A DNA stretch of 55,769 nucleotides, from positions 1 through 55,769 of the forward strand of contig JALOKP010000029.1 of the NCBI GenBank assembly GCA_025456425.1, written 5' to 3'. This document shows positions 27,231 through 37,011 of the stretch, piece by piece. The number at the start of each line of letters is the position of its first letter. Within the stretch, counting starts at the first letter, position 1. Both the position numbers and the translations under genes were made by a program. The notes beneath the pieces were generated by a model. The model searched no databases, was not told the DNA's origin, and saw only the letters and a program-made list of their open reading frames with translations. Source of the DNA: Acidobacteriota bacterium (GTDB lineage Bacteria > Acidobacteriota > Polarisedimenticolia > J045).

Positions 27231-29315
27231 CTACAGCAGCGTGTGGTCCCGGGCCGCGATGTGCTCCGGCACCGGCTGGTAGTCGAACGGCTCGAGCGAG
27301 AACGACCCCCGCCCCTGCGTCAGCGAGCGGACGTCGGTCGAGTAGCCGAACATCGTCGACAGCGGCACCAGGCCCCGCACCAGCGCGACGGGCCCGGCGA
27401 GGCCCGTGTCGCGGATCTCGGCCCGCCGCGCGCCGAGGTCCTTGACCACCACCCCCAGGAAGTCCTCGGGCGCGCGGACCTCGAACTTCATCACCGGTTC
27501 CAGCACGACGGTCGCCGCTTCGGCCAGCGCGTGGCGCAGCGCGGTCGAGATCGACGCGCCGAGCGGCAGCAGCGGGTCGGGTGCGTCGCCCAGCTGCACC
27601 GTCTCCAGCGTGGCCTTGACGTCGACCACGGGGTAGCCGTACACGCCGCCCGCCTCGAGGCCGGAGCGCAGGATGTCGGCCGCCTCGGCCTGGAGCGCAG
27701 CGGGCAGCAGCTTCGCGTTGCCCGCCAGCGCGACCTCGACCGGCGCGATTCCGAGGTTGCCCGGCTCGCGCGGCCGCGGCTCGACCAGCACGCGCGCCGA
27801 GGCGTGGATCGCGGCCTCGCCGATCCGCTTCTCGAAGGTCCCCTCGCCGCGCCCCGGCGAGCCGACCGTCTCGCGGTACGAGACGCGCGGCCGGCCGAAG
27901 CGGGCCGCGACGTTGAACTCGCGCTGCATCCGGTTGCGGATCACGTCGAGGTGCAGTTCGCCCATCCCGGAGAGCAGCAGCTGGCCGGTCTCGGCGTCGG
28001 TGTGGACGCGGAAAGTCGGGTCCTCGCGCGTCAGCCGCGCCACGACCTCGAGCAGCCGCTCGCGCTCGGCGTTGGTCCGGGCCTCGACCGCGACCGAGAC
28101 GACCGTCGGCGGGAAGTGGATCGGCTCGAAAGTGATCGGTGCGTCCGGATCGCACAGGGTGTCGCCGGTCACCACGTCCTTCAGCCCCTGGACCGCGAGG
28201 ATGTCGCCGACCTCCGCAAACTTGACCGGCTCGCTGCGGTCGGCGTAGAGCCGGACCAGGTTGCGCAGCCGCAGCCGGACCTTGGTGCGCGGGTTGTAGA
28301 CCCGCTGGTCGCCGTCGAGCTGGCCGGAGTAGACCCGGAGCCAGGCGAAGTCGGTCTCGCGCGTCGCCACGACCTTGAAGACCAGCGCGGAGAAGGGCGT
28401 GTCCGGCGACGGCGCGCGTTCCAGCCGCTCGCCGGTAGCCGGGTCGTGCCCCTCGGCCGGCGGCCTCTCGACCGGCGACGGCAGGTAGTCGCAGACCGCG
28501 TCGAGCACCGGCCGGATTCCGAGGTCCTTGAGCGCGGCCCCGCAGAGCACCGGGACCAGCCGCCCGGCGAGCGTGGCGTCGCGGATCGCCCGCTTGAGGT
28601 CGACCGAGGAGATCGGCTCCTCCATCAGGAACATGTCGCCGAGCCAGTCGACGACCTCGGCCACCCCCTCGACCAGGCGCGTGCGGGCCGCCGCGGCGGC
28701 CTCCCGGGCGTCGGCCGGGATGTCGCGCTCCTCCAGCTCGCGGCCCCGCGTGTCGGGGTCGAACACCAGCCACTTCATCCGCAGCAGGTCGATCACGCCG
28801 TCGAGCTTGTCTTCGAGGCCGTGCGGCAGGTTGACGAACAGGGCGTGCGCGCCCAGCTTGCCGCGAATCTCCTCGAGCACCCGCTCGTGGTCGGCGCCGA
28901 CCCGGTCCAGCTTGTTGATGAAGGCGAAGCGCGGCACGCCGTAGCGGTCGGCCTGGTGCCAGACGGTCTCGCTCTGCGGCTCGACCCCCTCGACCCCGGA
29001 GAAGACGACGACCGCACCATCGAGCACCCGCAGGCTGCGCTCGACCTCGGCCGTGAAGTCGACGTGACCCGGCGTGTCGACCAGGTTGATCGTGACCTCG
29101 CGCCAGGTCAGCGTGCTCGAGGCCGCGGAGATCGTGATCCCGCGCTCGCGCTCGTCGGGGCGGAAGTCCATCACCGCCTCGCCGTCGTGGACCTCGCCGA
29201 TCTTGTGGGTCAGGCCGGTGTAGTAGAGGAAGCGTTCGCTGACGGTCGTCTTGCCGGCGTCGATGTGCGCGATGACCCCGATGTTGCGCACATGCTCGAA
29301 GCTCTTGTGCGTCAT
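27231..29315 (-). CDS. fusA: Elongation factor G paralogue (EF-G family GTPase)
   Basis: 694 residues from ATG 29315. The order is that of EF-G: G1 AHIDAGKTT, switch/G2 DERERGITISA, G3 DTPGHVDF, G4 NKLDR, then domain II (VFKVVATRETDFAWLRVYSG), domain III (LLLSGMGELHLDVI), domain IV and a domain V with LSTMFGYSTDVRSLTQGRGSF. It catalyses GTP-driven translocation on, or recycling of, ribosomes. The motif MDFRPDERERGITI, in place of the usual MDWMEQEQERGITI, and no rpsL/rpsG/tufA neighbours suggest a second, stand-alone EF-G rather than the str-operon copy. The 475-bp upstream region is non-coding. Confidence 0.92.
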   Translation of the reverse strand: MTHKSFEHVRNIGVIAHIDAGKTTVSERFLYYTGLTHKIGEVHDGEAVMDFRPDERERGITISAASSTLTWREVTINLVDTPGHVDFTAEVERSLRVLDGAVVVFSGVEGVEPQSETVWHQADRYGVPRFAFINKLDRVGADHERVLEEIRGKLGAHALFVNLPHGLEDKLDGVIDLLRMKWLVFDPDTRGRELEERDIPADAREAAAAARTRLVEGVAEVVDWLGDMFLMEEPISSVDLKRAIRDATLAGRLVPVLCGAALKDLGIRPVLDAVCDYLPSPVERPPAEGHDPATGERLERAPSPDTPFSALVFKVVATRETDFAWLRVYSGQLDGDQRVYNPRTKVRLRLRNLVRLYADRSEPVKFAEVGDILAVQGLKDVVTGDTLCDPDAPITFEPIHFPPTVVSVAVEARTNAERERLLEVVARLTREDPTFRVHTDAETGQLLLSGMGELHLDVIRNRMQREFNVAARFGRPRVSYRETVGSPGRGEGTFEKRIGEAAIHASARVLVEPRPREPGNLGIAPVEVALAGNAKLLPAALQAEAADILRSGLEAGGVYGYPVVDVKATLETVQLGDAPDPLLPLGASISTALRHALAEAATVVLEPVMKFEVRAPEDFLGVVVKDLGARRAEIRDTGLAGPVALVRGLVPLSTMFGYSTDVRSLTQGRGSFSLEPFDYQPVPEHIAARDHTLL

Positions 29316-29467
29316 CGGGTCACCTCGTGGCGGGCGCGGTCCGCGCAGCGCGGCCCGGCGGGTCGTTACGGCGGCAGGAAGGGGGGGTGAGCCGCCGGAA
29401 GGTAGCAGCGGGGTTGGGGAGCGTCAACGCGCCGCATTCCGTCCCGCGCGAGGGCCCAAAACAACAG

Positions 29468-29492
29468 CCCCCGCGGCTGAGGGCCGCGGGGG
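29468..29492 (-). terminator. Rho-independent-type terminator
   Basis: Perfect 10-bp stem CCCCCGCGGC / GCCGCGGGGG with a 5-base loop. On the minus strand it is followed by CTGTTGTTTT, a U-rich run. It would end transcription coming from the oxidoreductase gene at 29791 before the EF-G gene. Confidence 0.75.
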
Positions 29493-29740
29493 ACGATCGT
29501 TGAATCGGCGGAGGGTTGGAGGCTTCCGAATCCGGTCCGACGGGCCGTTCCCCACCCGTTGTCCGTGGACCCGTTCTCGGTTTCCCGGGCTCCGGCAAGT
29601 CTCTCCAGGGCCCCCCGGGTGCCAGGATGCCGCGCACAAGACCTTCTAAACTATTGCAGCAGGCCTGCCCGGCCGAATTTCGATCGTGCTTTCGCGCGAA
29701 AACCCGCACGGAGTGGGTAAGATCCCCCACCTTCGAGAGG

Positions 29741-29776
29741 CGATTTCCACAACTGTGGACGGGCTGGTGGAAATCG
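29741..29776 (-). terminator. Inverted repeat just past the oxidoreductase stop
   Basis: CGATTTCCAC (29741-29750) pairs perfectly with GTGGAAATCG (29767-29776), loop 16 bases, 15 bp beyond the stop at 29791. The loop region holds a second small palindrome (CCACAACTGTGG). There is no U-run. It may stabilise the 3' end or bind a protein. Confidence 0.45.
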
Positions 29777-29790
29777 GCGCCCGCGAAGGC

Positions 29791-31620
29791 TCAGCCGGCG
29801 CCCGACGGGCCGACCTCGACCAGCGCGATGGCCGCGCCACCGGCCCCAGCCGCCCCCCCGCCAGAGGCCGGGGGCGGGAAGAGCCGGCCCATTTCGGGCG
29901 GCGGCTCGTGGCCCCCGGGCAGCACCGCCACCACCCCTTCCGGCTGCCCGGCCTCGCGGCGCACCCGGACTGCCAGCCGCCCTCGCTCGTTGGCCACGAC
30001 CGCCGGGGCGCCGTCGGCCAGGCCGCGCGCGGCCGCATCCTTCGGCGCCACGAGGAGCGCCGGCGGCCCATCGTCCGGCGCCAGCGGGGAGCACCCTTCG
30101 TCCCGGCGGCCGACGACCAGCGCCAGCGGGAAGCGCTCGAAGAGCGCGGGGGTGGTCCGCGGCCCCTCCCCGGCCTCGCGCAGCACCGCCGCCGCGCCCG
30201 ACGGCGCCACCGTGGACGGCACGGCGGTGCGGCCGGCGGCCTCGGCGACCCACGCTTCCGGCTCGGCGGGAAACCACCGCTCGGGCCAGCCCAGCCGGCG
30301 TGCCACCGCGCGCAGCACCGCCGCCACCGGCAGCACGCCGCGGGGAACCGGCCGGACCGCCTCGCCGCTCCAGACGCCACCGTCGAGCCCCGCGAGATCC
30401 GCCTGCTCGAGGTGCCCGGCGACTGGCAGAAAGAGCGACGCCTCGCGCGCCAGGGTGCCGGGGTACCGTCCCAGCACGACCGAGAGCCGCGCGGTGCGGG
30501 CGAGGCGCTCGAGCGGTCCCCAGCCGCCGCGGCCGGCCAGCAGCTCGGCATCCTCCACGACCAGCACGACGTCGCGGGGGTCTTCGTGCAGCGCGGGGGC
30601 GCCCCAGGCCGGCCCGTCCCCCTCGACGACCGAAGGAGCACCGAGCGGGAGCGGCAGGAGTTGGGCCGGGTCGGGATCGAGTGCCGGGACCAGCAGGCGG
30701 GCCCCGATTGCGCGCGCCAGCGCGACGATCGCCGCCGCCGCGGCGGGTCCCTCGCCGTGGCGAGCGATCCCGCCGCCGACCGCGATCACCGCGCGCTGCG
30801 CCCGCCCCAGGCTGGATGCGGCGGCGGCCAGTTCGGGTGGACGGACCCGCGCGACCTCCGCGACCCGGTCCGGCGTCCAGCGCTCGAGTTCCGGGTGGAG
30901 AACGGCGTCCGGGGCGCGGCGTGCCCCGCCCGCGCCGGCCAGCACGCGCAGCAACGCGAGTGCGAGCGCGACGTCGGTCCCGGGCCATACGCCGAGCTGG
31001 GTCGCCGCACCGCCCGCGGCGGCGGCGCAGGGGTCGACGAACAGCCGCCCGGCGCCGCGCTCCGCGGCGCGCCGCCAGCCCTGCACGGCCGCGCGCGGCA
31101 GACGCGCCGGATCGACCCCCCACGCCACCAGCAGGTCGGCCGCTTCCAGTTGCTCCGCCGCCGCGCGCTCGCCCGGCGCGAGGCGCCCGGCGCAGGCGCG
31201 GGCCGCAGCCGCACGGGCGCCGGCCGCGCGCGCGAGGCGCGTACCGGGGACGAAGTGCGCCACGCGGCGCGCCACGGCGTGCGACAGCCGGGGGTGCCGG
31301 GCCGCGGAGATCCAGACCAGCTGCGCCCGCCCGGCGGCGGCCTCGGCGAGCGCGGCCGCCAGCCGGTCGCAGGCCTCGTCCCAGCGCACCGGCGCGAGCG
31401 GCCCGCCCGCCCCAGGCGAGCGGACCAGCGGCGCGGCGGGCCGCGCCGGGTCGTCCAGCGCGCGCGTCGCGGCGACGCAGTCGTCGCAGGCCGGCAGGCC
31501 GCCGTCCCCCTCCAGCCCCAGCAGGCGCCCGCCGGGGGCGACCCAGGCGCGCGCGCGGCAGGCACCGCGGCAGGCGGGCGCCGGCAGGACCGGCTGCGCT
31601 CGGACGCCGTCGCCCGTCAC
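29791..31620 (-). CDS. Degenerate molybdopterin-dependent oxidoreductase-like protein
   Basis: 609 residues from GTG 31620, 17 bp after the histidine kinase stop. The arrangement follows the CISM family (formate dehydrogenase, formylmethanofuran dehydrogenase B): an N-terminal Cys region (CRGACRARAW ... LPACDDC), PLVR...PVRWDEACDRLAAALAEA, a dinucleotide-fold core with DLLVAWGVDP, VAVGGGIARHGEG and LPVAGHLEQAD, and a C-terminal beta-barrel-like part (ALLVAPKDAAARGLADGAPA, VVANERGRLAVRVR). The canonical C-x2-C-x3-C-x(~30)-C pattern is altered: CxxxC followed by A at the third position, then CDDC. No catalytic Sec/Cys in the usual VCRxC/U context is seen. It is probably a divergent or NuoG-like derivative. 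No partner subunits are next to it. Confidence 0.6.
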   Translation of the reverse strand: MTGDGVRAQPVLPAPACRGACRARAWVAPGGRLLGLEGDGGLPACDDCVAATRALDDPARPAAPLVRSPGAGGPLAPVRWDEACDRLAAALAEAAAGRAQLVWISAARHPRLSHAVARRVAHFVPGTRLARAAGARAAAARACAGRLAPGERAAAEQLEAADLLVAWGVDPARLPRAAVQGWRRAAERGAGRLFVDPCAAAAGGAATQLGVWPGTDVALALALLRVLAGAGGARRAPDAVLHPELERWTPDRVAEVARVRPPELAAAASSLGRAQRAVIAVGGGIARHGEGPAAAAAIVALARAIGARLLVPALDPDPAQLLPLPLGAPSVVEGDGPAWGAPALHEDPRDVVLVVEDAELLAGRGGWGPLERLARTARLSVVLGRYPGTLAREASLFLPVAGHLEQADLAGLDGGVWSGEAVRPVPRGVLPVAAVLRAVARRLGWPERWFPAEPEAWVAEAAGRTAVPSTVAPSGAAAVLREAGEGPRTTPALFERFPLALVVGRRDEGCSPLAPDDGPPALLVAPKDAAARGLADGAPAVVANERGRLAVRVRREAGQPEGVVAVLPGGHEPPPEMGRLFPPPASGGGAAGAGGAAIALVEVGPSGAG

Positions 31621-31636
31621 CGCGCGCGCCGGCCGT

Positions 31637-32855
<1,219 letters not shown>

Positions 32856-32875
<20 letters not shown>

Positions 32876-33257
32876 CGATGTGGGTGATCAGCGTCTCGAC
32901 GTCCTGCGGCTTGGTCAGGAACAGGTCGGCGCCGGAGAGCAGCGAGCGCTCGCTGTTGCCCGAGACGGAGTGGGCGGTGAGAACGACGATCTTCAGCCGC
33001 TCCGCCCCGGCCAGCCGGCGCATCCGCACACAGACCTCGAGCCCACCCATCCCCGGCATGACCAGGTCGAGGATCACCAGGTCGGGGCGCTGGCGGGCGA
33101 ACTGGTAGCCGGCTTCGAAGGCGTCCGCGGCCGCGGCGACCTGGTAGCCGCCGCGCAGCGCCAGCGCGCGCGCGAGCCCGTTGCGGACGTCGGCGTCGTC
33201 GTCGACGACGAGAATGCGGCGCGGGCCCGAAGGCGTGCGCGCGAGGTCCATCATCAT
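32856..33257 (-). CDS. Single-domain response regulator (CheY-like receiver)
   Basis: 133 residues; three ATG codons in a row at 33257-33249. A receiver domain only: acidic pocket VVDDDADVR, phospho-acceptor LVILDLVMPGMGGLEVCVRM (Asp), the Thr in VVLTAHSV and the Lys in FLTKPQD. There is no output domain, so it must signal by binding another protein or by passing phosphate to or from the histidine kinase encoded immediately downstream with overlap. An inverted gene order (receiver first, kinase second, then an oxidoreductase) suggests a three-gene unit. Confidence 0.94.
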
Positions 33258-33336
33258 GGGGCCATCCCGACCCGTCCCCCGAAATCAGCCGCGGGGATGC
33301 TACGCCGCTCGACGCCTCGCGGCCAAGACGGAACGG

Positions 33337-34128
33337 TCAGCGAGCGAATCCGGCGGTCGAGCCGCCGTCGATCGCGAGCACCGCCCCGGTCGCGAACTGG
33401 CAGGCCGGGGAGAGCAGGAAGGCTACCGCCGCCGCCACCTCCCCGGGCTCGGCGATCCGGCCGACCGGGTGGGCGCGCGCCAGCTCCTCGACCAGCTCGC
33501 GCGCCCCGGTCCCGTCGCCGCGGTCGGCGAGCAGCATCGGCGTGGCCACCGCGCCCGGGCAGACGGCGTTGACGCGGATCCCCTCGCCGGCGTGGTCGAG
33601 CGCCATCGCGCGGGTCAGGTTGACGAGCCCGGCCTTGGCCGCGCAGTAGGCTGCCGCGTTCTTCAGCGCGACCAGCCCCAGATTGCTCGCGACGTGGACG
33701 ATCGCGGGCGCCACGCCGCGGCGCAGCAGCGGGAGTGCCGCGCGCGAGACGAGGAAGGGGCCGGTCAGGTTGACCTCCAGCACGTGACGCCAGTCCTCCG
33801 GGAGCGTCGTCTCGACGGTCCCGAAGTGCGCCACGCCGGCGTTGTTGACCAGCCCGTCGAGCCCGCCCCACCCGGCCTGGAGCGAGGCCGCGACCGACGC
33901 CAGCCGGCGCTCGTCGGTCACGTCGCCGGGCAGGGCCAGCGCCTCGGCCCCGCGCGCGCGGCAGAGCGCCGCGGTCTCGTCGAGCGTGTCGGGCCGGCGG
34001 CCGTAGAGCGCGAGCCGGGCCCCGGGGACCGCGAGTTCCAGCGCGATCGCGCGCCCGATCCCCTGCCCCGCGCCCGTGATCAGGGTCCGCCGCGGAGCCG
34101 GAGCGTCGTGCTGGGGGGGAGGGTTCAT
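33337..34128 (-). CDS. Short-chain dehydrogenase/reductase (SDR) family oxidoreductase
   Basis: 263 residues, ATG 34128 with GGAGG five bases upstream. A classical SDR with cofactor motif LITGAGQGIGRAIALEL (residues 16-32), LALPGDVTD, VNNAGVAHFG, catalytic Ser in VHVASNLGLV, active-site YCAAKAG (Tyr and Lys), and VCPGAVATPML. It is closest in layout to FabG-like 3-oxoacyl-ACP or sugar-alcohol reductases, but the substrate cannot be read from the sequence. RPDTLDET after the first strand, with Arg residues (GRRPD), suggests NADP(H). It is transcribed just downstream of the tRNA gene. Confidence 0.93.
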   Translation of the reverse strand: MNPPPQHDAPAPRRTLITGAGQGIGRAIALELAVPGARLALYGRRPDTLDETAALCRARGAEALALPGDVTDERRLASVAASLQAGWGGLDGLVNNAGVAHFGTVETTLPEDWRHVLEVNLTGPFLVSRAALPLLRRGVAPAIVHVASNLGLVALKNAAAYCAAKAGLVNLTRAMALDHAGEGIRVNAVCPGAVATPMLLADRGDGTGARELVEELARAHPVGRIAEPGEVAAAVAFLLSPACQFATGAVLAIDGGSTAGFAR

Positions 34129-34152
34129 GGGAGGCCTCCGGGCGCCGCAAGA

Positions 34153-34229
<77 letters not shown>

Positions 34230-34306
34230 GCCGGGCGGTGCGACCGGATGGTCAAGCGAGCGCGCATTCTAGCACCCGCTCCCGGCCCGTCAACCGGGCC
34301 CCCGGG

Positions 34307-35413
34307 TCAGAGGGGCTGCTCCCCCGTCGGTCCGTTCTCGTCTGCCAGGGCCTCGCGCGCCTGCCGCCAGAGCGTCAGCAGGACGGCCAGGAAGACCGGC
34401 CCCAGGACCAGCCCGATCAGGCCGAAGGCGAGCAGGCCGCCGATGATCCCGAAGAAGACGAGGATATAGGGGACGCGCGCCGCCCCGGAGATCAGGTAGG
34501 GGCGCAGGAAGTTGTCGATCGTCGAGACCAGGCCGACCGACCAGAGCGCAATGAAGAGCGCCTTGCCCCACGAGCCGGCCGCGAACAGGCCGAGCCCGAC
34601 CGGGACCCAGACCAGCGCCACCCCGAACGGCAGGATCGCGGCCAGGCCGGTGGCGGCCCCCAGCAGCACCGGCGCGCGCAGCCCCGCGATCCAGTACCCC
34701 AGCATTGCGCAGAGCCCCTGTGCGGCGGCGGTCAGGACCCAGCCGTAGAAGACCGCCCCGACCGTGTCGCGGACGTGCAGGAGCAGCAGCCGCCCGCGGC
34801 CGCCGGCGATCCGGTCGAGCAGCGCGCGCATCTCGTCGGCCGCGCGCTCGCCGTCGCGGTAGACGAAGAACAGGGTGAAGACCGCCAGGAAGGCGTCGAC
34901 CAGGTAGTGCAGGATGCTCTTGCCGAGGTTCACCGTGCGCTGGGTCGGGGCCAGCACGAGCTGCCGCAGCCAGTTGCGGCGGAGCTCGGAGTTGGTGACC
35001 TCCCGGGCCCAGGAGCGGACCGCGTCCTCGAGCGCGGGGACCTCCTTCATCCAGGACGGCAGCTCCAGCGTATCGGCCGTGACCCAGTCCTTGACCCGGA
35101 CGATCTCCGGCTCCAGCTCGCGCACCATCGCCAGCCCGAGGAAGGTCGCGGGGGCCACGACGACCACCAGCAGCAGCAGCGTCATCACGACCGCCGCGAG
35201 GTCGTGCCAGCCGCCGAACGCCGGTCGCAGGCGGCGGTAGATCGGCCAGGTCGCGGTCGCGAGCACGATCGCCCAGACGATCGGCCGCGCGAACGGGGCC
35301 AGGACCTTGTAGGTCCCCCAGAGCAGCAGGCCGAGCCCGAGCAGGCCGAGGGCGATCCGCACCGCCTCGGTGCCCTGGGGAAGCCGGTACCGCGTGCCTT
35401 CCGCGCCGCTCAT
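34307..35413 (-). CDS. AI-2E / PerM family membrane transporter
   Basis: 368 residues; ATG 35413 overlaps the dus stop (ATGA). An N-terminal pair of membrane helices (LGLLGLGLLLWGTY, IVWAIVLATATW), a large central soluble segment and a C-terminal bundle with AVFTLFFVYRDGERA, GAATGLAAILPFGVALVWVP, VGLVSTIDNFLRPYLISG and FGIIGGLLAFGLIGLVLGP. FfvyRDG, iPfg.alvwvP and D.flRP.lis are the family signatures. Members export AI-2 or act as Na+/H+ antiporters; the substrate here is unknown. It is the last gene of the coupled operon from 37719, 78 bp before the tRNA. Confidence 0.93.
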   Translation of the reverse strand: MSGAEGTRYRLPQGTEAVRIALGLLGLGLLLWGTYKVLAPFARPIVWAIVLATATWPIYRRLRPAFGGWHDLAAVVMTLLLLVVVVAPATFLGLAMVRELEPEIVRVKDWVTADTLELPSWMKEVPALEDAVRSWAREVTNSELRRNWLRQLVLAPTQRTVNLGKSILHYLVDAFLAVFTLFFVYRDGERAADEMRALLDRIAGGRGRLLLLHVRDTVGAVFYGWVLTAAAQGLCAMLGYWIAGLRAPVLLGAATGLAAILPFGVALVWVPVGLGLFAAGSWGKALFIALWSVGLVSTIDNFLRPYLISGAARVPYILVFFGIIGGLLAFGLIGLVLGPVFLAVLLTLWRQAREALADENGPTGEQPL

Positions 35414-36420
35414 GAGGCTCCGTCCATCATCTCACCCCTCGCCAGCGCATCGAAGTGCCCCTCGATCAGGTCCAGGAACGCCTCGGGCGCCGGGACCGAC
35501 GCGATCGCCTGCCGCAGCCGCCGGCCGCCGGGGATGCCGTGGGTGTAGCGGCCGGTGAAGGTGCGCAGTTTCTGCATCGCGGGACCCCGCTCCTCCTGCT
35601 CGACGATCCAGCGGTAGTGGGTGACGATCGCCTCGCGCCGCGCGGCCAGCGTCGTCTCCGGCACCGGCCCTCCGGCCAGCGCGGCCGCGGTCCTGCGGAA
35701 GATCCAGGGGTCGGTCAGCACGCCGCGCCCGACCATCACCGCGTCGCAGCCGGTCTCGCGGAACAGCGCCAGCGCCTCGTCCGGCGTCGTGACGTCGCCG
35801 TTGCCGATCACCGGGATCGAGACGCTCTGCTTGAGGCGTGCGATCGCGCTCCAGTCGGCGCGGCCCGAGTACATCTGCTTCGCGGTCCGGCCGTGCAGGG
35901 TGATCGCGTCGACGCCGAGGTCCTGGCAGATCCGTCCCAGCTCGACGAAGTTCGTGGGGTCGGGGCCGCGCCCGGTGCCGATCCGGAACTTCACGGTCAG
36001 CGGGATGCTCAGCCGCGCGCGGCAGGCGGCGATGATCGCCGCCGCGTGCTTCAGGTCGGCCATCAGGTTGGCGCCGGCGCAGCCGTTCAGGACCTTGTTG
36101 GCCGGGCAGCCCATGTTGATGTCGCAGACCTCGGGCGCCAGCTCCTCGACGCGCGCCGCGCACTCGGCCATCCGCGCTGCGTCCTTGCCGTAGATCTGGA
36201 TCGCCAGCGGCCGCTCCTCGTCGGAGAAGCGCAGCTTCCTCAGCGCGCCGCGGTGGCCGCGGGCGACCTCCTCCGACGAGATGAACTCCATCGAGACCAG
36301 CCCGACCCCGCCGATCCGCCGCACCAGCAGGCGGAAGTGGCGGTCGCACAGACCGGCCATCGGGGCCAGGACCAGCGGCGGGTCGACCGCGAGCCGTCCG
36401 ATCCGCAGCGGCGGGATCAC
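35410..36420 (-). CDS. dus: tRNA-dihydrouridine synthase
   Basis: 336 residues, ATG 36420 overlapping the Nudix stop. A flavin TIM barrel that reduces uridine to dihydrouridine in the D-loop of tRNAs with NADPH. Seen: LVLAPMAGLCDRHFRLLVRR, IQIYGKD, DINMGCPANKVLNGCAGANL (the catalytic Cys in MGCPA.KV), TVKFRIGTG, ITLHGRTAKQMYSG, and FMN phosphate loops PVIGNGDVTTPDEA and VMVGRGVLTDPWIF. It is of the DusB-like bacterial type. It is linked by four-base overlaps to the Nudix gene before it and the AI-2E gene after it. Confidence 0.96.
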   Translation of the reverse strand: MIPPLRIGRLAVDPPLVLAPMAGLCDRHFRLLVRRIGGVGLVSMEFISSEEVARGHRGALRKLRFSDEERPLAIQIYGKDAARMAECAARVEELAPEVCDINMGCPANKVLNGCAGANLMADLKHAAAIIAACRARLSIPLTVKFRIGTGRGPDPTNFVELGRICQDLGVDAITLHGRTAKQMYSGRADWSAIARLKQSVSIPVIGNGDVTTPDEALALFRETGCDAVMVGRGVLTDPWIFRRTAAALAGGPVPETTLAARREAIVTHYRWIVEQEERGPAMQKLRTFTGRYTHGIPGGRRLRQAIASVPAPEAFLDLIEGHFDALARGEMMDGAS

Positions 36421-36998
36421 GGCGCCGGGGCTCCGGGCAGCGGGCCGGCCCCGGGCGGCGGGCGCAGGATCCCGAGAAAGCCGAAGGCCAGCACGACCAG
36501 CGCGTGGCGGATCGTACCCTCGGCGACGAGCTTCGGGATCTCGGCCAGCGGCCGGGTCTCGACCTCGATGCTCTCGAACGGGTCGGGCTCGGGCGCGCCC
36601 ACGCGACGGCAGTCGAGCGCCAGGTACGTGCCGCAGGCGTTGGTCTGGATCGCCGGGTTGGGCCAGACCGAGCCGAGCCGCACGATCCGCCCGGCTTCGT
36701 ACCCGGTCTCCTCACGCAGCTCTCGCGCGGCCGCGACGGCCGGGTCCTCGCCCGGGTCGACCATCCCGCCCGGGATCTCGAGCGTCACCTCGCGCACGCC
36801 GTGGCGGTACTGCCGGATCAGCACGACCTCTCCTTCCGGCGTGAGCGGAATCACGTTGATCCAGTCCGGGCCGTCCAGCACGACGAACGGCCGCTCCGCG
36901 CCGCTCGGCTCGAAGCGGTAGTGGTCGTTGACGACGCGGAAGATCCGCTGGTCGGTGACCGGCGCGCGGCGCAGGAAGGTCCAGTGGCGGCGGGGCAA
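36417..36998 (-). CDS. Nudix hydrolase (ADP-ribose pyrophosphatase-like)
   Basis: 193 residues from a proposed TTG at 36998, GAGG five bases upstream. The start gives PRRHWTFLRRAPVTDQRIFR, which resembles the usual ADPRase N-terminus. The Nudix box GGMVDPGEDPAVAAARELREETGY (within about residues 78-105) has the RELxEETG Mg2+ site. VIPLTPEGEVVLIRQYRHG and the downstream SVWPNPAIQTNACG are as in ADP-ribose and sugar-nucleotide pyrophosphatases. It hydrolyses NDP-X compounds in the cytoplasm. A longer frame to 37064 would overlap the M50 gene and is not preferred. A C-terminal membrane-like stretch is hydrophobic (HALVVLAFGFLGILRPP). Confidence 0.9.
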   Translation of the reverse strand: MPRRHWTFLRRAPVTDQRIFRVVNDHYRFEPSGAERPFVVLDGPDWINVIPLTPEGEVVLIRQYRHGVREVTLEIPGGMVDPGEDPAVAAARELREETGYEAGRIVRLGSVWPNPAIQTNACGTYLALDCRRVGAPEPDPFESIEVETRPLAEIPKLVAEGTIRHALVVLAFGFLGILRPPPGAGPLPGAPAP

Positions 36999-37011
36999 GG
37001 ACGCCTCGCGC

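Larger units (their letters stand above)
29316..29790. other. Non-coding interval upstream of the EF-G gene
   Basis: No convincing gene is found on either strand. It contains the strong minus-strand terminator hairpin at 29468-29492, a second hairpin at 29741-29776 next to the oxidoreductase stop, and the EF-G leader. The EF-G promoter should lie in about 29320-29460; no clear -35/-10 pair is visible. Confidence 0.6.

Noticed and set aside
29741-29776. DnaA-box-like sequences (TTTCCACA, TGTGGAC, GTGGAAA) as a replication origin
   Set aside because: They differ from TTATNCACA, are only two or three, form a simple inverted repeat beside a gene stop, and there is no dnaA/dnaN or A+T-rich unwinding region.
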